Shown piece after piece: positions 16,927 through 24,656 of a stretch of 64,000 bases of DNA. The position numbers were made by a program, and so were the translations under genes. The notes under the pieces are model-generated. The model saw only the letters and a program-made list of their open reading frames with translations, did no database searches and had not been told where the DNA came from. The stretch is from an uncultured Acidimicrobiaceae bacterium. Its GTDB lineage: Bacteria; Actinomycetota; Acidimicrobiia; Acidimicrobiales; RAAP-2. The number at the start of each line of letters is the position of its first letter. Positions within the stretch are counted from its first letter, which is position 1. Location: assembly GCA_937975915.1 (NCBI GenBank), contig CALJTY010000015.1, forward strand, positions 1 to 64,000, written 5' to 3'.

Positions 16927-18198
16927 GTGAAGCAGTCGATAACCGTTACCGATAACCGGACTGGCGACTCTTTAGAAATTCCAATCGAAAATGGTGGCGT
17001 CTCTGCGAAGGAGATCATCAAAGCCGCTCCTGGCGTATGGGTATACGACCCAGCCTTCATGGCAACTGCAGCTGCAGAGTCTTCCATTACATACCTTGAT
17101 GGAGAAGCGGGAATTCTTAGGTATCGCGGCTATCCCATTGAGCAACTTGCGGAACACTCCACATACCTTGAGGTTGCGTATCTTCTGATGCACGGAGAGC
17201 TTCCAAACGCAGAGCAGTCTGCTGCATGGAGCAAAGAAGTCACGCATCACACCTTCATTCATGAAAACGTTCGCAAGCGCTTCCTAGAAGGATTCAACTA
17301 CGACGCTCACCCAATGGGAATGCTCGTTTCTGCTGTCGCGGCACTATCTACGTATTACAAGGACTCAAAAGTTCTTGACGAACAAGAAACACTTAATCGA
17401 CAAATTGTTCGACTTATTGCAAAGATGCCAACACTCGCCGCTGCAGCACACCGATTCTCTGTAGGAATGCCGTTCGTATATCCAGACAACAGCTTGGGTT
17501 ACACCGAAAACTTCCTTTCGATGATGTGGAAGATCGCAGAGCCACGCTTCGAGCCAGACCCAGTTCTTGCAAAGGCTCTTGACGTTCTATTTATCTTGCA
17601 CGCCGACCACGAACAAAATGCTGGAACAACAGCCATGCGTGTTGCTGGATCAGCTCATGCAGACCCGTACGTTTCAACTGCCGCCGCTGCCGCAACACTG
17701 TATGGACCGCGTCATGGTGGAGCTAACGAAGCAGTGCTCAAGATGTTGAATCAAATTGGCAGCAGCGAAAACATTCCTGCGTACATTGAAACTGTGAAGC
17801 AAGGAAAGGCCGTGCTCCAAGGTTTTGGTCACCGTGTTTACAAGAACTTCGACCCACGCGCAACAATCATCAAGAAGACCGCAGATGACGTGTTCAAGGT
17901 AACTGGCAAGAACCCGCTACTTGACATTGCACTCAAGCTTGAAGAAATTGCGTTGAAGGATGATTACTTCATCTCACGTCGTCTCTATCCAAACGTTGAC
18001 TTCTACTCAGGAATCATCTACCAGGCAATGGGCTTTCCACCAGAAATGTTCACGGTGTTGTTCGCAATTCCTCGCACATCGGGATGGCTCGCTCACTACC
18101 AAGAATTGCTCGACCAGGACGTAAAAATTTCACGCCCTCGTCAGCTCTACATTGGTGAAGAAGTTCGAAACTACGTTCCTATGAAGGATCGTAAGTAG
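16927..18198 (+). CDS. gltA: Citrate synthase
   Basis: A 423-residue type I citrate synthase. The catalytic triad is intact: H263 in YGPRHGGANE, H302 in GFGHRVYKNFDPRA and D358 in NVDFYSGI, matching E. coli H264, H305 and D362. It condenses acetyl-CoA with oxaloacetate, the entry to the TCA cycle, and competes for acetyl-CoA with the ethylmalonyl-CoA genes upstream. The GTG start is supported by the conserved N-terminal spacing. The stop is only 2 bp from the stop of convergent dinB. Confidence 0.97.
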   Translation: MKQSITVTDNRTGDSLEIPIENGGVSAKEIIKAAPGVWVYDPAFMATAAAESSITYLDGEAGILRYRGYPIEQLAEHSTYLEVAYLLMHGELPNAEQSAAWSKEVTHHTFIHENVRKRFLEGFNYDAHPMGMLVSAVAALSTYYKDSKVLDEQETLNRQIVRLIAKMPTLAAAAHRFSVGMPFVYPDNSLGYTENFLSMMWKIAEPRFEPDPVLAKALDVLFILHADHEQNAGTTAMRVAGSAHADPYVSTAAAAATLYGPRHGGANEAVLKMLNQIGSSENIPAYIETVKQGKAVLQGFGHRVYKNFDPRATIIKKTADDVFKVTGKNPLLDIALKLEEIALKDDYFISRRLYPNVDFYSGIIYQAMGFPPEMFTVLFAIPRTSGWLAHYQELLDQDVKISRPRQLYIGEEVRNYVPMKDRK

Positions 18199-18200
18199 CC

Positions 18201-18665
18201 CTAAGCGTTAATTGCTTCGAGCAACTGCTGCGTGTGTTCACGTGGATGGCGAGTGTAGATATCTAACCAGTCACCTACTGAGTAACGACCACTTTCAGAA
18301 TGCATCCCATGCTTTTCTAGGTCAGCTTCATTCAGTAAATGGAGAATGTTTGCTGAAGATTCGCGAACTGACCTGAACACGTTTAATGAGTGTTCTGGTG
18401 CAAGCGTTTGATATCCAAGTTCAGGGCACTTTGCCCACGCCGCTTCGTCGTATCCCTGAATTATTGAACCAGAAGGCTCTGCCAGTAGCCGACGAAGTCT
18501 CGCGTAGGACTGTGTTTCAGAGTCAGCTACATGATGGATTACTTGTCGCGCTGTCCAGCCGCCTTCAACATGAGAATCAATTTTTGTCATGTCCATGTCA
18601 GCGATCGCATCGAGAAATACTTTTGTTGATGCTTCGTACTCTGCGATACGTTCGCTTAACTTCAT
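18201..18665 (-). CDS. DinB/YfiT-family putative metal-dependent protein
   Basis: A 154-residue four-helix-bundle protein of the DinB-like superfamily. Putative metal-binding histidines lie in TARQVIHHVADSE (about 42-54) and near the C-terminus in HPREHTQQ. Some relatives are thiol-dependent transferases (bacillithiol or mycothiol S-transferases), others are damage-inducible with unknown activity; function here is open. The ATG at 18665 is taken over an in-frame TTG at 18671 because TAAAGT (18672-18677) is exactly six bases upstream, predicting a leaderless mRNA. Confidence 0.82.
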   Translation of the reverse strand: MKLSERIAEYEASTKVFLDAIADMDMTKIDSHVEGGWTARQVIHHVADSETQSYARLRRLLAEPSGSIIQGYDEAAWAKCPELGYQTLAPEHSLNVFRSVRESSANILHLLNEADLEKHGMHSESGRYSVGDWLDIYTRHPREHTQQLLEAINA

Positions 18666-18677
18666 CGTCAAACTTTA
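18666..18677 (-). promoter_or_regulatory. Leaderless promoter -10 element of the DinB-like gene
   Basis: On the minus strand TAAAGT (18672-18677), then TTGACG, then ATG. It directly follows the tesB stop codon, so this gene can be expressed independently of tesB. Confidence 0.5.
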
Positions 18678-19538
18678 CTACTTAATGAGCTTTGGTTCAA
18701 TGACTCGAGTGAGTCCTTCTTGAACCATTGAGACACAAAGTTCTCCTGCTTGGTTAAAGAGGAAACCACGAGCAAGTCCACGAGCACCATGTGCAATTGG
18801 CGAGTCTGTGTCGTAAAGAAGCCATTGGTCTGCACGAACGTCACGGTGGAACCACATGCAGTGGTCGAGACTCGCTCCCATAAATTCACCTGTGTCCCAT
18901 CGAATTGAGTGTGGGGCCAGAATTGTGTCGAACAAACTCATGTCACTTGCGTAGGTAACAACACAAGCGTGAAGCAGCGGATCATCAGGCAACGTTCCAT
19001 CAGCTTTGATCCAAATTTGCTTCACTGGCTCTTTGCTTCTGTTCGCATGCCAAGGAAGTTCACCAACGAAGCGCTGATCAATTGGGTGCTTACGCTTGAA
19101 CCACTCGTCAATTGCGCCCTTCTCATCTTTCACTCGCTCAAACAAGGGAAGAATGGATTCTGGATCTGGTGCAGAGGGCATTGCAATTTGGTGCTCGAGA
19201 CTCACTTCTTCATTGTGGAAACTCGCTTGCATGTTGTAAATAGCTTTTCCGTGCTGGATTGCAACTACACGTCTAGTAGCGAAACTCTTTCCATCACGAA
19301 TACGGTCAACCTCGTAAAGGATTGGCGCGGTTGGATCACCAGAGCGAAGGAAGTACGAGTGCAGAGAGTGAACTTTTACATTCTCAACCGTGCGCCCTGC
19401 AGCCATTAGAGCTTGCGCAGCAACTTGACCACCGAATGTGCGTTGGCGCTCTTCTTTGGGATGAACCCCGCGAAAGATGTTCACTTCAATATCTTCCAGG
19501 TCAAGAAGGTCCACAAGAAATTCTAAAGATTCAGACAT
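18678..19538 (-). CDS. tesB: Acyl-CoA thioesterase II
   Basis: A 286-residue double hot-dog thioesterase, the same length as E. coli TesB. The sequence shows RTFGGQVAAQALMAAGRTV in the first half and SLDHCMWFHRD plus LLYDTDSPIAHGARG in the second, where the catalytic Asp and related residues lie. It hydrolyses medium- and long-chain acyl-CoA. I prefer the ATG at 19538 to an upstream in-frame start at 19595 because it gives the family length; CAGAAT lies six bases before it, a weak version of the leaderless -10. Twelve bases separate its stop from the next ATG on the strand. Confidence 0.95.
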   Translation of the reverse strand: MSESLEFLVDLLDLEDIEVNIFRGVHPKEERQRTFGGQVAAQALMAAGRTVENVKVHSLHSYFLRSGDPTAPILYEVDRIRDGKSFATRRVVAIQHGKAIYNMQASFHNEEVSLEHQIAMPSAPDPESILPLFERVKDEKGAIDEWFKRKHPIDQRFVGELPWHANRSKEPVKQIWIKADGTLPDDPLLHACVVTYASDMSLFDTILAPHSIRWDTGEFMGASLDHCMWFHRDVRADQWLLYDTDSPIAHGARGLARGFLFNQAGELCVSMVQEGLTRVIEPKLIK

Positions 19539-19621
19539 GTATCTATTCTGGCACTTCAGCGCACCTACTTTGTCTGCATCAAGAAATACCAGCACTTAGG
19601 GCCAGCCAAGTGATGGCGAAG

Positions 19622-19634
19622 TAGAGTCGTTGCT
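19622..19634 (+). promoter_or_regulatory. Leaderless promoter -10 element of the GtrA-family gene
   Basis: TAGAGT at 19622-19627 is followed by seven bases and the ATG at 19635; no Shine-Dalgarno is present. Confidence 0.5.
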
Positions 19635-20144
19635 ATGCCTAAGAACATTCGCGAAGTTATCGCGTGGTCGAAAACACACGACGGAAAGAAAATTATTCGT
19701 TTTGGGCTTAGTTCTGTCATCACCACTTCTGTTTCGTTCCTTGGGATTGTTATTTCGTACGGATTCCACTTCATTCATGGGGTGCTTGGCGCCACATTGT
19801 TTGGAAACCTCGTCGCGGTCATTCCTGGCTATTACCTCAGTCGCTCATGGGCTTGGGGCAAAAAAGGCAAGAGCCACATTCGAAAAGAAGTACTTCCGTA
19901 TCTCTCAATCTCGGGAATGGGAATTTCATTCTCATTGATTGGTGCTTCTTTCGTGAAGCATCTCGTGCACACTCACAACTGGCACCACTTGTTCAATACG
20001 TTCTTGATCGCAGGCGTTAACTTGCTTAGCTTCGGAGTGTTTTGGGTTCTCAAGATTTTGCTCTTCAACAAAATCTTTCACACGAACAAGCTCCGTGATA
20101 TTGAAGAACACCTCAGCGATGAGGAAAAGGCAATACGTCTTTAG
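19635..20144 (+). CDS. GtrA-family membrane protein
   Basis: A 169-residue protein with four predicted membrane helices, typical of GtrA-like proteins. The signature IIRFGLSSVITTSVSFLGI and PGYYLSRSWAWGKKGKS fits the family. GtrA proteins are thought to help flip polyprenyl-phosphate sugars across the membrane for envelope glycans; here the polyprenol-dependent mannosyltransferase gene lies 0.7 kb away, so a link is possible but inferred. The stop overlaps that of convergent yajQ by 4 bp (TTAG at 20141-20144). Confidence 0.85.
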   Translation: MPKNIREVIAWSKTHDGKKIIRFGLSSVITTSVSFLGIVISYGFHFIHGVLGATLFGNLVAVIPGYYLSRSWAWGKKGKSHIRKEVLPYLSISGMGISFSLIGASFVKHLVHTHNWHHLFNTFLIAGVNLLSFGVFWVLKILLFNKIFHTNKLRDIEEHLSDEEKAIRL

Positions 20145-20629
20145 TCGCGAAAGTTAGTGAACTGAAGTGGAACTTCCATGTCCGCTTCTTTGAACTTCGC
20201 CATTGCTGCTTGAAGGTCGTCGCGTTGCTTTCCAGTAACTCGCACTTGATCACCTTGGATTGAAGAACTCAAATTCTTAATTCCGAATTCCTTGACCATC
20301 TTGTTGATCTTCTTACCGATTTCTTGTGAGATGCCAGCTTTAAGAACAACACGCTGGCGAGCTGCTCCTTGACTTGCTTCTTCAATTTTTTGTGGGTCAA
20401 GGGTCTTCAGCGAAACCTGACGTTTCACAAGCTTTTCCTCAAGCAGTTGATAGAGCGCACGAAGTCGGTCTTCAGTCGAGCAAGCAAGCTTGAGTTCTTT
20501 TTCAGTGAACTCAATCACAGGATTGGTGTTCTTGAAGTCGAAGCGAGTCGATGCTTCACGGTTCGCTTGATCCACTGCATTTCGTACTTCTTGCAGGTCA
20601 ATTTCAGAGACAATGTCAAAACTAGGCAT
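20141..20629 (-). CDS. yajQ: YajQ-family nucleotide-binding protein
   Basis: A 162-residue protein with tandem ferredoxin-like halves, nearly the length of E. coli YajQ. The opening MPSFDIVSEIDLQEVRNAVD and the segment FDFKNTNPVIEF are family hallmarks. Homologues bind RNA or cyclic di-GMP; the physiological role remains poorly defined. I choose the ATG at 20629, since the family begins MPSFDIVSE and TACCAT (20636-20641) lies six bases upstream; a longer frame from 20761 would run back over the tRNA-Tyr gene. Confidence 0.95.
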   Translation of the reverse strand: MPSFDIVSEIDLQEVRNAVDQANREASTRFDFKNTNPVIEFTEKELKLACSTEDRLRALYQLLEEKLVKRQVSLKTLDPQKIEEASQGAARQRVVLKAGISQEIGKKINKMVKEFGIKNLSSSIQGDQVRVTGKQRDDLQAAMAKFKEADMEVPLQFTNFRD

Positions 20630-20641
20630 GGCTAAATGGTA
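20630..20641 (-). promoter_or_regulatory. Leaderless promoter -10 element of yajQ
   Basis: On the minus strand TACCAT (20636-20641), then TTAGCC, then ATG. The spacing of six is the commonest in this window. Confidence 0.5.
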
Positions 20642-20656
20642 GATGCTGAAGGCCGG

Positions 20657-20694
20657 TTGGAAGTGAGGGCGCGAGGCGAAGTAGGATTCTCGAC
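20657..20694 (+). promoter_or_regulatory. tRNA-Tyr promoter
   Basis: TTGGAA (20657-20662), 19 bases, TAGGAT (20682-20687), then seven bases before the first base of the mature tRNA. The predicted transcription start falls at or one base before the mature 5' end. The tRNA-Thr gene has the same CGGTTGGAA and 19-base spacing. Confidence 0.5.
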
Positions 20695-20779
20695 GGGTCA
20701 GTGCCCGAGTGGCCAATGGGATCTGGCTGTAAACCAGACGGCTTTGCCTACGGGGGTTCAAATCCCTCCTGGCCCACCA
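20695..20779 (+). tRNA. tRNA-Tyr (anticodon GTA)
   Basis: A class II tRNA of 85 bases including an encoded CCA (20777-20779). The acceptor GGGTCAG pairs with CTGGCCC (20769-20775) with one G-T pair. The anticodon stem TCTGG/CCAGA encloses CTGTAAA, giving GTA. A long variable arm and a TTCAAAT T-loop follow. It stands alone between yajQ (opposite strand) and the mannosyltransferase gene. Confidence 0.95.
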
Positions 20780-20781
20780 AG

Positions 20782-20811
20782 GGCTAATTCAACATTCATG
20801 TTGAATTAGCC
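20782..20811. repeat. Perfect 30-bp inverted repeat
   Basis: GGCTAATTCAACAT (20782-20795), TC, and the exact reverse complement ATGTTGAATTAGCC (20798-20811). It starts 2 bp after the tRNA CCA end. As RNA it would form a 13-14 bp hairpin that could end tRNA-Tyr transcription, but no T-run follows. It could equally be a protein-binding operator for the gene downstream. Confidence 0.75.
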
Positions 20812-20869
20812 ACGTCCGAACTCAGCAAGTTCAGAGTACGGTTGCACTGTTTAGTGCGAAAGGAATTAC

Positions 20870-22483
20870 GTGGTCCGTCTCAAGTCAATTGCGAGCGCAG
20901 TTCGTCGAGTGTACGAACGCTTCGCGCGCCGATTTGAGCAAGGTGTCGTGGTTCTTGAACATCGCTACACCCCACTTGGCCGTTTTCAGCCAGGTCCATT
21001 CGAAGGCTGGTCATTCTTATGGAAGCCCGCACTCATTGGCTTTTGTGCAATGACAATGATTCTCGCTGGAGGATCATTCACAAATTCACCATTCAAACTC
21101 AACATGGCAAACACATGGTTCTTCGGTGATCCATCCCAGGGTGCTGTTGGAACGCCAAGTGAAACAAGAATTATGTTCTCCATTGTTCTTGTGTACGGAG
21201 GACTCTTCCTGCTGATGCGAGTGTGGTTGCGACTCGCTGAAGTTATGAAACTTCATCCAGGTGCCTCATTGAAAAAACTTTGGTGGATGTTGTTGTTATG
21301 GGCAACACCAATGCTTGTGTCTCCACCAATGTTTTCGCGAGATGTATTCAGTTACGCAGCACAAGGTGAGATGACCAGTCACCACTTGAGTCCATACATA
21401 CTGGGACCGTTTTCAATGGGATCGAGTCCTTACGTAAACCCGGTAGATCCATTGTGGGGTAATGCACCCGCGCCATATGGTCCGTTCTTTCTTTTTATTG
21501 ACGGCACGATTAACAAGATCACTCGTCACCATCAGCTTGCAACAGTCGTGGGCCTTCGCTTGCTGGAAGTAATCGCAGTGGTCATGATTGGCATTGGTGC
21601 GGCAATGCTCGCAACATCACTGAAGCGTGACCCGGGTGAAGCATTTGTTTTAAGTGCTCTTAACCCACTCGTCCTTCTAACAATTGTTGGAAGCGCCCAT
21701 AACGATGGGCTTATGGCTGGATTCCTACTTCTTGGTGTGGCGTTCGCAGTTCGAAAGAAAATGATGTGGGCGGTAATTCTGTGTGCCTGTGCCACAGCGA
21801 TAAAGGCGCCAGGCGCGATTGGACTCGCGTTCGTTGCGTGGACGTGGCTTGGCGAGCAAGCATCAATTCGCGAACGGATCAAGCCAATTTTGAAGAGCGG
21901 AATAATTACGGCAGTGGTTTTAGGTTTTTGGACATGGTGTGCTGGATTCGGTTTTGGTTGGGTGCAGAATTTATTGTCAAACGGGACCGTGCGTTCGTGG
22001 GCAGCTCCAATGACTGCACTCGGAATGGCTACGGGAAATCTTTTGCATGCAGTTGGTCTAACTGGAATAAGCGTCACGTCAACAATTTCTGTTTGGAGAT
22101 TTATCGGACTCGTTAGTGCTGTTGCTTTTATGGTGTGGCTACTACTGCACGGTGAAAAGCGAGGATGGGTTCGTTCACTCGCACTCGTGCTCGTTTTGTT
22201 CGTAGAACTCGGACCAGTTGTTCAACCGTGGTATTTGGTGTGGGGACTTGTGATCATGGCGGCAAGTTACAAAGGACGCGAACACTTCTGGCTTTTGTTT
22301 CTCTCCATCACCGGACCATTCATTGGACTCCCCGGTGGAAGACAACTACTTGCAGACCTTGTGCACAGCAATCCGCTCGTCATCGCAGTTGCGGTGATCT
22401 TTGTTGCTGGGATGCTGGTAGTTCCAATGGGACGCTGGACACAGTGGTCGTGGCCAGAAAAGAAAATTGAACTAGGCGCTTAA
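20870..22483 (+). CDS. GT-C family polyprenol-phosphomannose-dependent mannosyltransferase (MptA/MptB-like)
   Basis: A 537-residue protein with about a dozen hydrophobic segments. An early extracytoplasmic loop carries SRDVFSYAAQGEM and SPYVNPVDP, the acidic and PY motifs of actinobacterial alpha-1,6-mannosyltransferases that use decaprenyl-phosphomannose. Those enzymes extend lipomannan or related glycolipids on the outer face of the membrane. The exact linkage here is not provable. The GTG start at 20870 follows AAAGGA at a normal distance. The stop overlaps that of the convergent GNAT gene by 4 bp (TTAA). Confidence 0.82.
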   Translation: MVRLKSIASAVRRVYERFARRFEQGVVVLEHRYTPLGRFQPGPFEGWSFLWKPALIGFCAMTMILAGGSFTNSPFKLNMANTWFFGDPSQGAVGTPSETRIMFSIVLVYGGLFLLMRVWLRLAEVMKLHPGASLKKLWWMLLLWATPMLVSPPMFSRDVFSYAAQGEMTSHHLSPYILGPFSMGSSPYVNPVDPLWGNAPAPYGPFFLFIDGTINKITRHHQLATVVGLRLLEVIAVVMIGIGAAMLATSLKRDPGEAFVLSALNPLVLLTIVGSAHNDGLMAGFLLLGVAFAVRKKMMWAVILCACATAIKAPGAIGLAFVAWTWLGEQASIRERIKPILKSGIITAVVLGFWTWCAGFGFGWVQNLLSNGTVRSWAAPMTALGMATGNLLHAVGLTGISVTSTISVWRFIGLVSAVAFMVWLLLHGEKRGWVRSLALVLVLFVELGPVVQPWYLVWGLVIMAASYKGREHFWLLFLSITGPFIGLPGGRQLLADLVHSNPLVIAVAVIFVAGMLVVPMGRWTQWSWPEKKIELGA

Positions 22484-23010
22484 CGTCGTTCGGGCACGAT
22501 GTATTGATACTCAACAACGTCAAGCCACACACCATGCTTGCGACCAACTTCGATTTCAGTACCAACGAGTTTGAATCCACACTTCTCGTGAAGTTTTATT
22601 GACCCACTGTTCTCACCAACAATGCGCGCGATCAACGTATGGAAGCCAGAATCTTTTGCGCCTTCGATCAAATCTCTGAGAAGTTTCTCGCCGACCCCAC
22701 GTCCTCGTGCGGCTCTAAGAACGTAAACAGAGTTCTCAACCGTTGTTAAATAGGCTGGTCGCTCCCTAAAAGGTGAAACTACGGCAAAACCTAGGATTTT
22801 CTCCCCACGAGCACCAATTTCACCGAGGTCATCCTCTTCGTTAATGGCAACAATGCAGGGATGGATGCTCAAGTGAGCTTGGATCCACTCTTCTTGCTCT
22901 TGCAAAGTACGAGCCACAAGGTCGAAAGTTACGGTCGTTTCAACGACTTCGGGGTTGTAGATGTTCATTAACGCCTGGGCATCGGCGAGTTCAACCAAGC
23001 GAGTTCTCAT
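22480..23010 (-). CDS. GNAT-family N-acetyltransferase (phosphinothricin acetyltransferase-like)
   Basis: A 176-residue GNAT protein. The acetyl-CoA binding loop reads RAARGRGVGEKLL, followed by IARIVGENSGSIKLHEKCGF and a C-terminal GVWLDVVEYQ segment, the layout of the PAT/methionine-sulfoximine acetyltransferase group. The natural substrate is unknown; relatives acetylate amino-acid-like compounds. The ATG at 23010 is preferred to a longer in-frame start at 23067 because MRTRLVELADA begins the conserved domain and AGGAG is close upstream. Confidence 0.85.
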   Translation of the reverse strand: MRTRLVELADAQALMNIYNPEVVETTVTFDLVARTLQEQEEWIQAHLSIHPCIVAINEEDDLGEIGARGEKILGFAVVSPFRERPAYLTTVENSVYVLRAARGRGVGEKLLRDLIEGAKDSGFHTLIARIVGENSGSIKLHEKCGFKLVGTEIEVGRKHGVWLDVVEYQYIVPERR

Positions 23011-23034
23011 GACTCCTAAGGGTACTCCTAGGTC

Positions 23035-23067
23035 GGTTGGAAATTTCGGCCTTTTTCGGAGTAACAT
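23035..23067 (+). promoter_or_regulatory. Candidate promoter of the tRNA-Thr, tRNA-Met, rpmG unit
   Basis: TTGGAA (23037-23042), 19 bases, TAACAT (23062-23067). The CGGTTGGAA block and the spacing repeat those before tRNA-Tyr. The predicted start is about 20 bases before the tRNA-Thr 5' end. Confidence 0.4.
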
Positions 23068-23092
23068 CTCTTCTCGCGTGTTTTTTAACGTG

Positions 23093-23166
<74 letters not shown>

Positions 23167-23171
23167 CGCCA

Positions 23172-23245
23172 AGCGGCGTAGCTCAGGTGGTTAGAGCACA
23201 CGGCTCATAATCGTGGTGTCGCGGGTTCGACTCCCGCCGCCGCTA
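23172..23245 (+). tRNA. tRNA-Met (anticodon CAT, elongator-type)
   Basis: A 74-base tRNA. Acceptor AGCGGCG pairs fully with CGCCGCT (23238-23244), and anticodon stem CACGG/TCGTG encloses CTCATAA. The paired first position and lack of the three G-C pairs in the anticodon stem argue against initiator tRNA. A lysidine-modified tRNA-Ile with the same gene anticodon is a formal alternative, but the tRNA-Thr, tRNA-Met, rpmG order is the usual actinobacterial one. Confidence 0.88.
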
Positions 23246-23299
23246 CTAGGCAGGGCTTCGGTCCAGGCATTACATGCAGTACTTAAAGAGGAGAGAACG

Positions 23300-23464
23300 A
23301 TGGCAAAGAACGAAAAGCGCATCCAGGTCACATTGGCCTGCGAAGAGTGCAAACGCCGTAATTACATAACAATGAAGAACAAGGTCAATGACCGTGAACG
23401 CATTGAAATGAACAAATATTGCCAATGGGAGCGCAAGCACACCGTCCACAAGGAAACTCGCTAA
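23300..23464 (+). CDS. rpmG: 50S ribosomal protein bL33
   Basis: A 54-residue protein with the family pattern IQVTLACEECKRRNYIT and C-terminal HTVHKETR. Zinc-type L33 has two CxxC pairs; here C14 and C17 form the first, but the second is reduced to C41 with Glu at position 44, so the zinc site is incomplete or uses a histidine. GAGGAG precedes the ATG. It lies in the tRNA cluster upstream of secE-nusG, as usual in Actinobacteria. Confidence 0.95.
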   Translation: MAKNEKRIQVTLACEECKRRNYITMKNKVNDRERIEMNKYCQWERKHTVHKETR

Positions 23465-23486
23465 AAAGAGTCCCTCCACAGGGTGT

Positions 23487-23492
23487 TAAGAT
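23487..23492 (+). promoter_or_regulatory. Candidate -10 element for tRNA-Trp, secE, nusG
   Basis: TAAGAT at 23487-23492 is identical to the -10 hexamers of rpsL and rplM and sits about 45 bases before tRNA-Trp. No clear -35 is visible. Confidence 0.35.
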
Positions 23493-23536
23493 TTATCTTC
23501 CTTACGGCCTGGCCCAAGCTTTGGGTCTAGTCGCAA

Positions 23537-23609
23537 AGGGCAGTGGCTCAATTGGTAGAGCATCGGTCTCCAAAACCGAGGGTTGGGGGTTCGAGTCCCT
23601 CCTGCCCTG
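23537..23609 (+). tRNA. tRNA-Trp (anticodon CCA)
   Basis: A 73-base cloverleaf. Acceptor AGGGCAG pairs with CTGCCCT (23602-23608); the anticodon stem TCGGT/ACCGA encloses CTCCAAA, giving CCA; the T-loop is TTCGAGT. The 3' CCA is not encoded. Its place just before secE is conserved in Actinobacteria. Confidence 0.96.
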
Positions 23610-23660
23610 CTCGAAGATTTCTTCGATAGCAGTAACAAGTTAAGTAACGAGAGTTGTGAG

Positions 23661-23957
23661 ATGAACCGCGAACAAAAGCGCATGATGCAGCGACAAGGAC
23701 AGGTAGACGCCGATGGCGCTGCTTCGTCACGCCGCACTTCAGTGCAAGATGTTCAGCGTCGTCGTCGTGAGCGCACTAAGCCCGCACAATTCATTCGTGA
23801 GATCCGTGAAGAAATGCGCCAAGTCGCATGGCCAACGCGTCCAGAACTTATTAACTACACCACGATTGTTTTATTCGTGCTGATTTTTATGGCAACACTT
23901 ATTTTCGGCCTCGGCTACGGATTCGCAAAATTCGTCAATTTCCTCTTTACGAAGTAA
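23661..23957 (+). CDS. secE: Preprotein translocase subunit SecE
   Basis: A 98-residue protein with a basic N-terminal half, the conserved amphipathic segment FIREIREEMRQVAWPTRPEL and one C-terminal membrane helix. SecE clamps the SecYEG channel and is essential for secretion. The ATG at 23661 is chosen because a longer in-frame start at 23583 would lie within tRNA-Trp. nusG follows after 9 bp. Confidence 0.93.
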   Translation: MNREQKRMMQRQGQVDADGAASSRRTSVQDVQRRRRERTKPAQFIREIREEMRQVAWPTRPELINYTTIVLFVLIFMATLIFGLGYGFAKFVNFLFTK

Positions 23958-23966
23958 GGCACTCAC

Positions 23967-24632
23967 ATGAGCGACATCGAAATCAACCACATTGAAGAAG
24001 TAGAGATCGAAGAAGAGATTCTTGACGTCACCATTCTTGAAGACGGTCTCGACGAAGATCCAATCGCCGAGAGCGCTTTTGACCGCCCAGGTCGTTGGTA
24101 CATCGTGCACACCTTTGCTGGTCACGAACAAAAAGTGATTGGCGCTCTTAACAACATTGTTAAGTCCCGTGAACTCACCGAGAGCATCTACGAGATCTAC
24201 CTGCCTGAAGAAGATGTCACTGAATTCAAGGCTGGCAAAAAGGTAACTGTTTCAAAGCGCATGTTCCCTAGCTACCTGCTTATTCGTTGCGAACCAGATC
24301 CAGAAATTTTCTACGTGATTGGCTCAACCCCTGGTGTCACTGGATTCGTTGGTGCTGAGAAGACTCGCCCAACCGCACTAACTCGCCGTGAAGTTGACAA
24401 CATCATTCGACCAATTGTTGAAGGTGTTGAACAGCCAACCGCAAAGCGTCGCGCTCCGACGCACGAATTCGAAGTAAACGACACAGTGCAGATCAAGACT
24501 GGTCCTTTCGCAACATTCTCTGGCCACGTCGCCGAGATCAACGAAGACCAGCTCAAGGTCAAAGTGCTTGTTGACATCTTCGGTCGTGAAACACCAGTTG
24601 AACTTGACTTCACTCAAGTTACGAAGCTCTAA
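23967..24632 (+). CDS. nusG: Transcription termination/antitermination protein NusG
   Basis: A 221-residue protein: a strongly acidic N-terminal extension (1-38), the NGN domain from RWYIVHTFAGHEQKV (about 43-150) with MFPSYLLIRC, and a C-terminal KOW domain (VQIKTGPFATFSGHVAEI). It binds RNA polymerase, modulates pausing and links it to Rho or the ribosome. The acidic extension is common in actinobacterial NusG. rplK follows after 24 bp with AAGGAG. Confidence 0.97.
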   Translation: MSDIEINHIEEVEIEEEILDVTILEDGLDEDPIAESAFDRPGRWYIVHTFAGHEQKVIGALNNIVKSRELTESIYEIYLPEEDVTEFKAGKKVTVSKRMFPSYLLIRCEPDPEIFYVIGSTPGVTGFVGAEKTRPTALTRREVDNIIRPIVEGVEQPTAKRRAPTHEFEVNDTVQIKTGPFATFSGHVAEINEDQLKVKVLVDIFGRETPVELDFTQVTKL

Positions 24633-24656
24633 AGATCGCATAAGGAGAAATAGCTC

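Noticed and set aside
20630..20761. N-terminal extension of yajQ
   Set aside because: It would be antisense to tRNA-Tyr, and the family starts MPSFDIVSE at 20629.
21532..22077. 180-codon antisense frame inside the mannosyltransferase gene
   Set aside because: No ribosome site and no recognisable domain; the plus-strand frame is a clear GT-C enzyme.
23172..23245. Initiator tRNA-fMet
   Set aside because: The first acceptor pair is formed, and the anticodon stem lacks the three consecutive G-C pairs of initiator tRNA.
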